A DNA stretch of 64,000 bases, from positions 12,336 through 76,335 of the forward strand of contig CALEJT010000033.1 in the NCBI GenBank assembly GCA_937898685.1, read 5' to 3'. Under the pieces are notes generated by a model. It searched no databases, was not told the DNA's origin, and worked only from the letters and a program-made list of their open reading frames with translations. This DNA comes from an uncultured Gammaproteobacteria bacterium (GTDB lineage Bacteria > Pseudomonadota > Gammaproteobacteria > Pseudomonadales > Pseudohongiellaceae). The number at the start of each line of letters is the position of its first letter. Position 1 is the first letter of the stretch. The translations under genes and the position numbers were made by a program. Below, piece by piece: positions 59,594-64,000 of this stretch.

Positions 59594-60727
59594 TTACTGC
59601 TGCGGGTTGCGCGTGGCCGATACTTCCACTTCCACGCGGCGGTCGGGCTGCAAGCAGGCTTTGAGTGCATCGTTGACCGGGCCCGTGCACTGATCGGGAC
59701 GAGTCACCGGCTGCGATTCGCCGACGCCGCTGGCGCGGATGTCGTTGGCCGGGATGCCGTTGCTGATCAGGTACTGGCGTACGGTTTCGGCGCGACGCTC
59801 CGACAGAGCCTGGTTGTACTGCTCGGTGCCGATGCGGTCGGTGTGACCGGTCACGATGAGGATGTCGTAGGTGTAGCCACGCAGATCTTCCATCAACACG
59901 TCGAGCGACTGACGGCCGGCGGTGCGCAGTTCGGCGCTGTCGAAGTCGAACAGAGCATCGGCCGACAAGGTGACGCGCTGCGGTTGCGGCGGCGGAGCCG
60001 GAGCAGGGGCCGGCGCGGGGGCCGGCGCCGGTGCGGGGGCCGGAGCAGGTGCGGGTGCCGGACGCGAACCAAAGCGATAGACCAGACCTACGGTGAAGAG
60101 GTCGACTTCATGATCGATGAATTCCGAATCGTCGATGCGGAAGCGCTCGGCTTCGGCACGCAGCGACAGGTTGTCGTTGAAGGCGTACTGCAGGCCTACA
60201 CCGAACTTGCCACCGAAGTCATTGTCGCTGCCGAGGTCCGTGAAGGCGGAGTAGCCGGGACCGAAGCGTGCATGCTCGTGCGAACGGGCATCGTGTACAC
60301 CGACGCGACCCAGCAAGGAGAAGCGTTCAGAGAGGGGCAGACGGCCCACCAGATCCAACGCGACGCCTTCCATGCGCACGCGGCCATCGAAGGTGTAGTT
60401 CGGATCGATCGTGGTGCTGAAGCCGAAGTGGCCGAAGTTGTAGTAGCTGCCTTCGAGCGAGAAATAGGGGTTGAAGCTATAACCGGCGTAGATCTTACCG
60501 GCGAAGTCCTTGTCGTCGCCGTTGATGGCGCCGGGCGTGAAGCCCTCTCTTTGCAGCTTGTAGGTGATGATGTCGTTGTTGATGTCGGCATGGGCCTCAC
60601 CCAATCCGAAACCAACGTACCAGCCGCTGTCTTGATCCGTTTGAGCCTGAGCCAGAGGGCTTAGCAGCGCGAAGGCCGCCATCAGCCCGCAGAGGCGAAG
60701 TGAAGTTGAAGGCGATGTTGGTTTCAT
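59594..60727 (-). CDS. OmpA-family outer-membrane protein
   Basis: 377-aa protein. Signal peptide (cleavage near AQAQ, residue 29), an eight-stranded OmpA-like barrel (about 30-215; SGWYVGFGLGEAHADIN, YAGYSFNPYFSLEG), and a flexible Ala-Pro linker of about 25 residues (repeating AP, about 230-255). A peptidoglycan-binding OmpA C-terminal domain then carries LFDFDSAELRTAG, VTGHTDRIGTEQYNQALSERRAE and a cysteine pair (QCTGPVNDALKACLQ), which could form a disulfide. ATG 60727 has GGGAGA upstream; a longer open frame to 60961 is not coding in appearance. It probably anchors the outer membrane to peptidoglycan. Confidence 0.92.
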   Translation of the reverse strand: MKPTSPSTSLRLCGLMAAFALLSPLAQAQTDQDSGWYVGFGLGEAHADINNDIITYKLQREGFTPGAINGDDKDFAGKIYAGYSFNPYFSLEGSYYNFGHFGFSTTIDPNYTFDGRVRMEGVALDLVGRLPLSERFSLLGRVGVHDARSHEHARFGPGYSAFTDLGSDNDFGGKFGVGLQYAFNDNLSLRAEAERFRIDDSEFIDHEVDLFTVGLVYRFGSRPAPAPAPAPAPAPAPAPAPAPAPPPQPQRVTLSADALFDFDSAELRTAGRQSLDVLMEDLRGYTYDILIVTGHTDRIGTEQYNQALSERRAETVRQYLISNGIPANDIRASGVGESQPVTRPDQCTGPVNDALKACLQPDRRVEVEVSATRNPQQ

Positions 60728-60753
60728 GTGTTTCTCCCTAGATGAATGACTAT

Positions 60754-60775
60754 CGCAATCGCATGCCCGATTGCG
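60754..60775. promoter_or_regulatory. Perfect dyad in the 5' region of the OmpA-like gene
   Basis: CGCAATCG, CATGCC, CGATTGCG: 8-base perfect arms 27 bases upstream of the start codon. It could be a 5'-UTR hairpin or an operator. The rest of 60776-61110 is AT-rich with no gene seen. Confidence 0.45.
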
Positions 60776-61104
60776 CTTAACATCGCTGCTCTCCCGAGCA
60801 GTACTACAACTGGAATCCGTATGTCGTAACAACGGATTTCCCAGCAACATTCCGGCGTGCTTCATGCTTGCCGGAGCGTGCCATGGCCCTGCAATTGCCA
60901 TACCAGGCGAACTCCATGACAGTTGCGCGCCACGATAGCCGCTAATGTCACGACAGTGCACCCCTATAACGTAAAAAAAGCGAATCGGTTAACGAAAAGG
61001 GTACCGTTTTTAACCGTTTGAGCTGGAATCAGCCTGTAAAAAATTCACGGATGCCGCAAATTTTGCCGCAAGTGTCACGAAATTCACTAGTTATCACGCC
61101 GCTA

Positions 61105-61125
61105 ACAAAGGCGCCATGCTGGCGC
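61105..61125 (-). terminator. Hairpin after the SIMPL-domain gene
   Basis: On the minus strand GCGCCA, GCA, TGGCGC followed by CTTTGTT, about 50 bases after the stop. A modest terminator. Confidence 0.5.
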
Positions 61126-61176
61126 GGTACTGGCATTGCGCTAAAACGGAGTAATAAAAGAAGGAATTGAGTGGGA

Positions 61177-61920
61177 TCAATCCGCCAGGTAGTACTCGAT
61201 GGTGGAAACCACCCGCACGGTCTTGATGTGTGGATTGTTGGCGTCGCGATCGGTGATGGTAAAAGTGCCCTGGCTGGCGTTCTTGATCTTACCGAGGCGG
61301 CTCTGCGAGTCGGCAGCGAATTTCTCGGCCACTTCCCGCGCGTTCCGAGTGGCTTCCTCGATCATCTCCGGCTTCACATCGTTGAGCGTAGTGAAGAGAT
61401 ACTGCGGCATCGTACGCCAGGTGTCGGGCGACATCGTCAGACCTTCACGGCCGAGCTGGCCCAGGTTGGCCATCGCCTCGCGCACCAGCTCCACCTTGTC
61501 CGTGTAGACCGTCAGCGCGCGGCTGCCGGTGTAGCGGAATCTGCGCTCGTTTTCACCGTATTGATTGGCGTAGCCATCGGTGACGAGTGGTGCGTTGTAG
61601 GAAATCTCGTCGGCGCTCAAGCCCGAGTTGATCAGGAAGGTACGCACGAGCACGGTGTTGCGTTCGAGTTGTTCATAGAGCGCGGCGAGATCGTTGTCGG
61701 CGGCGGTGAACTCCAAGGGCCAGATCACGACGTTCGCGGGATATTCACGCTCCGACAAACCCTTCACCACCACCGTACGCTCGAACTCGCGATAGCGCAG
61801 CGCACTGTTGCCCAACACCGCTCCGAGCCCGAGGAGGCCGATGCACAGCAGGATGCCGAGAACGAAAGCTCCCCAGGTGCGAGTGTGGTTGCGATGCGTG
61901 TGGGTGTGGTTGTCACTCAT
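61177..61920 (-). CDS. SIMPL-domain (DUF541) membrane-anchored protein
   Basis: 247-aa protein with a histidine-rich N-terminus (SDNHTHTHRNHTR), one membrane anchor (about 16-40), and a SIMPL/DUF541 domain starting with TVVVKGLSEREYPANVVIWP. The domain includes IEEATRNAREVAEKFAADS, the most conserved helix of the family. The function of bacterial SIMPL proteins is poorly known, with links to oxidative stress and envelope integrity. I use ATG 61920 with GGAGC upstream; the frame extends 26 codons further without family features. It likely faces the periplasm. Confidence 0.85.
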   Translation of the reverse strand: MSDNHTHTHRNHTRTWGAFVLGILLCIGLLGLGAVLGNSALRYREFERTVVVKGLSEREYPANVVIWPLEFTAADNDLAALYEQLERNTVLVRTFLINSGLSADEISYNAPLVTDGYANQYGENERRFRYTGSRALTVYTDKVELVREAMANLGQLGREGLTMSPDTWRTMPQYLFTTLNDVKPEMIEEATRNAREVAEKFAADSQSRLGKIKNASQGTFTITDRDANNPHIKTVRVVSTIEYYLAD

Positions 61921-62035
61921 GAGACTGCTCCATAAATTCATTGGAGCGCATTGTAACGACAGAATTCGAGCGAGAGCTGAAGCATTACATTTTTCCAACA
62001 GTCGCGTTCAGCTCCCGTTAACTCTGTCGCTGCCG

Positions 62036-62662
62036 TCACGCGAGGATGTGGGGTTCACCCAGATTTTCGAGCTTGGGGAGCTCGTTGAGGCCCATCAGGA
62101 GATGTACGCGTTCGCTCGGCAGGCCGGAGAAGTTCACGGCGCGGTGATCGATGTCGACGCGCACCAACCACGCTGAACCATCCGCGGGAAGATGCACGCT
62201 TTCGATCTTGCCGTCGGGTCGGCGCCATTCGAAGAAGCAGTGGGGATTGGTGATGAGCGGGATGTGCAGACGCCAGGTTTCCGCTTTCGCGTCCGTATGA
62301 AAGGCCATGGCTTCGCCCTCATTCTTCAGTGCCATCAGTCGCACACGATAGGGGCGGAAACCGGAGGCCTGAAGTTGATCCATGGCGTCGGCGAGTGCTC
62401 CAGTGCAGATCGGTGTTCTCATTACGCCGCGTTTGTTGTTCGCCACTTCGCCAGGTTTCGGCTTCGTCGAGATGCGTCTTACTCCATCGCTGAGCGAACC
62501 ATCGCGACTCGTCACTGCCCAGCCCACGTAATCGACGCGGTTGTCCTTGTAATTGGTGAAGGGGAACTTGGTGACGGTTTCATGGAAGTGTTTTCTCAGC
62601 GCTTCCACGTCGACCTGGAAGTTTGCGACCTTGGCAAACATGTAGTCTTTTGTGCTGAACAT
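62036..62662 (-). CDS. Aspartyl/asparaginyl beta-hydroxylase-like 2-oxoglutarate oxygenase
   Basis: 208-aa cupin-fold protein. The iron site appears as His and Asp in MAFHTDAK, followed by RLHIPLITNP, FFEWRRPDGK and the distal His in VDIDHRAVNFSGLPSERVHL, with the Arg that would hold 2-oxoglutarate. This pattern fits the Asp/Asn beta-hydroxylase family (PF05118-like) but the order is condensed. Substrate unknown; such proteins modify amino acids or peptides in small clusters, or lipid A in some species. It stands alone, and the 370-base gap upstream holds no other gene. Confidence 0.72.
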   Translation of the reverse strand: MFSTKDYMFAKVANFQVDVEALRKHFHETVTKFPFTNYKDNRVDYVGWAVTSRDGSLSDGVRRISTKPKPGEVANNKRGVMRTPICTGALADAMDQLQASGFRPYRVRLMALKNEGEAMAFHTDAKAETWRLHIPLITNPHCFFEWRRPDGKIESVHLPADGSAWLVRVDIDHRAVNFSGLPSERVHLLMGLNELPKLENLGEPHILA

Positions 62663-62961
62663 TCAATTTTGATCCTTCTGTGGTTCGTCGAACGCACTTC
62701 GATGGGAGGCTGGAGTGGAAATGCTTCAGCAGAACATCCGAGAGGCGCTCGGTGAGCTTCGGTGTCGTTGCGAGGATTCGGGCTCTTGTCGGAGCGCGAC
62801 AGGGAACAGCGCGGCGACAGAAGTTGCCTGATCAGCCTTTGCCAATCATTAGTAAATACTGATTAGTCAAAAGGAATGGCGAGAGGCCGATTCGCTTACG
62901 GTTGAGCAGGGGCGTTGCGGCGGGCTTGCAGGCGGGGACTGGAGAGTTGCGATTCCTGCGG

Positions 62962-62995
62962 CTTCATCGCCAGCGCTTGGGCGCTGACGATGAAG
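62962..62995. promoter_or_regulatory. Long hairpin after the NHL-propeller gene
   Basis: CTTCATCGCCAGCGC and GCGCTGACGATGAAG pair at 14 of 15 positions around TTGG. There is no T-run on either side. It lies 38 bases after the stop of the gene at 63033 and may protect or end its transcript. The remainder of 62663-62961 shows no gene; an ATTAGT direct repeat is at about 62848-62867. Confidence 0.5.
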
Positions 62996-63032
62996 TGAGC
63001 GTCGATCGGAAGAGCGTCACGTGCTTTGCGGA

Positions 63033-63908
63033 TCAGCGTTTGATCTGCATCACCGTCCTGCCCATGGCATCGGAGGCATAGATGGTGCCGTCGCTGTCGA
63101 CGCTCAGGCCGTGCGGACGGCCTTCGACCTTGACGCTGTCGATCAGCTGGCCATCGCGGATGATGTTGATGGCTCCGGCGTTGACGTCACTCACATACAG
63201 CGTGTCGTCGTCGGTGATGGCGATGCCGCCGCGTGACGGGAAGGGCCAGCTTTCGACGAAGGCGCCGTCTTTGTCGAAGACGGAAATGCGCTGATTGCCG
63301 CTGTCGTTGACGATGATGCGGCCGCGTGAATCCACCGCCACGCCATGCGGTACTTTCAGCTGCCCCGGGCCTTCTCCTTCACCATTACCGATGATGCGCA
63401 CGAAGCTGCCGTCGGCGCGCAGATGCACGATGCGGGAATTCACGTAGCCATCGGAAATGTAGAGATCGCCGTTCGCGGCCACCGTGACGTAGTTGGGTTG
63501 GTTGAACAGATCCTGCGAATCGTTGTCGCCGGCTTCGTCGAGTTTGCCGAGCGTCTGCAGCAGCTTGCCCTCGAGGTCGTACTTGTAGACGACGTGGCGC
63601 GCGGCGTCGGTGGCCCAGAGGAAGCCGCGCGAGTCATAGGTCACGCTGTGGGCGTTTCGGAACAAACCGTCTTCGCCCCAGCTACGCAGAAGTTCGCCTT
63701 CACGGTTGTGTACCCGGAAGTAGGGCGCCGAACGCACGAAGACGATGACGTCGCCCTGGCCATCGGCCTCGACCCAGGAGGTGGACCCATCCCACTCACC
63801 CGCCGGGTGCCCCCAGTTCGTATCGATGGTTTGCGCGGTAGCGCCTTGGCAAAAAGCTCCGCACAGAAGCAGCGCCGCCATGGCGCGGGTAAGTAGTCGC
63901 TCGATCAT
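63033..63908 (-). CDS. Exported NHL/six-bladed propeller protein, PAL-like
   Basis: 291-aa protein with signal peptide (cleavage near ATAQT, residue 25) and six NHL-type blades: SVTYDSRGFLWATDAARHVV, YVTVAANGDLYISDGYVNSR, HGVAVDSRGRIIVNDSGNQR and HGLSVDSDGTIYASDAMGR. The pattern is that of peptidyl-alpha-hydroxyglycine alpha-amidating lyase (PAL)-like bacterial proteins. In such propellers the conserved His in NAHSVTYD, QPNYVTV and VPHGVAVD rims the metal centre. Whether it is a lyase is unknown. GAGGGGAAT precedes the start. The upstream region continues out of the window. Confidence 0.82.
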   Translation of the reverse strand: MIERLLTRAMAALLLCGAFCQGATAQTIDTNWGHPAGEWDGSTSWVEADGQGDVIVFVRSAPYFRVHNREGELLRSWGEDGLFRNAHSVTYDSRGFLWATDAARHVVYKYDLEGKLLQTLGKLDEAGDNDSQDLFNQPNYVTVAANGDLYISDGYVNSRIVHLRADGSFVRIIGNGEGEGPGQLKVPHGVAVDSRGRIIVNDSGNQRISVFDKDGAFVESWPFPSRGGIAITDDDTLYVSDVNAGAINIIRDGQLIDSVKVEGRPHGLSVDSDGTIYASDAMGRTVMQIKR

Positions 63909-64000
63909 GTGATTCCCCTCATGTTGTCTGCCGCATCTCGGACGGCCTGCGGCGGACTATAGGAGCTGGGCGCCAGCCTGTCGATGCGGCATCCCAGTAT

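Noticed and set aside
60000..60062. Tandem GCCGG-rich repeat resembling a microsatellite or CRISPR-like run
   Set aside because: It is the Ala-Pro linker coding region of the OmpA-like protein; no spacers.
1..64000. tRNA, rRNA, CRISPR arrays, integrase or transposase genes
   Set aside because: I looked for cloverleaf-like segments, repeat-spacer runs and recombinase motifs and found none; a covariance search (tRNAscan, Rfam) would be needed to exclude small RNAs.

Overview
The window reads as chromosome of an aerobic, GC-rich Gram-negative bacterium, most likely a gammaproteobacterium. The reasons are a FabY-type ketoacyl synthase, GreB, DinB, YbbA/YbbP/TesA-type genes, an RlmK-type methyltransferase and three large TonB-dependent receptors. 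Its relation to Steroidobacter/Nevskia/Xanthomonas-like lineages is only a guess. About 42 protein genes are supported. I see no rRNA, tRNA or CRISPR array.

Region 1 (1-7.75 kb, + strand) is a compact purine-degradation operon: xdhA (5' end outside the window), xdhB, xdhC, OHCU decarboxylase, 5-hydroxyisourate hydrolase, guanine deaminase and the membrane urate oxidase PuuD with its cytochrome c tail. It covers guanine to xanthine to urate to allantoin. Region 2 (8.6-18.8 kb, +) holds a secreted cytochrome-like DUF1592 protein, a Tat-exported DUF1552 protein and an exported ankyrin protein. A TonB receptor (Oar-type) coupled to an exported adenosine deaminase follows, so the purine theme continues outside the cytoplasm. 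Region 2 is bracketed by two diverged, inverted copies of a composite intergenic repeat (about 7.8-8.3 and 18.96-19.4 kb).

Region 3 (19.4-29.3 kb) has a stand-alone RlmK methyltransferase, a YbbP/YbbA-type ABC exporter, a periplasmic catalase-peroxidase with a convincing OxyR box, TesA, and a class I fumarase. Members of a dispersed repeat family with REP-like inverted ends sit between several of these genes. Region 4 (29.8-44.5 kb) looks like a catabolic island: TonB receptor, a cytochrome c-PQQ dehydrogenase fusion, a NarX/NarL-type two-component pair whose genes converge and overlap, two RraA-like aldolases, a LigJ-like hydratase, a LigB-like extradiol dioxygenase with altered iron ligands, an MFS permease and an ACMSD-like amidohydrolase. 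The layout resembles the lower 4,5-cleavage (gallate/protocatechuate) route, but the substrate is unknown. It is the best candidate here for an undescribed pathway.

Region 5 (44.5-64 kb) is mostly housekeeping: fabY, an LdcB-type peptidase, a ribosome hibernation factor, a dinB-greB-AraC cluster, a third TonB receptor divergent from an L-lactate permease, a glycosyltransferase/membrane protein/N-acetyltransferase cluster, an OmpA-like porin, a SIMPL-domain protein, an Asp/Asn hydroxylase-like protein and an NHL-propeller protein. Many genes end in clear intrinsic terminators.
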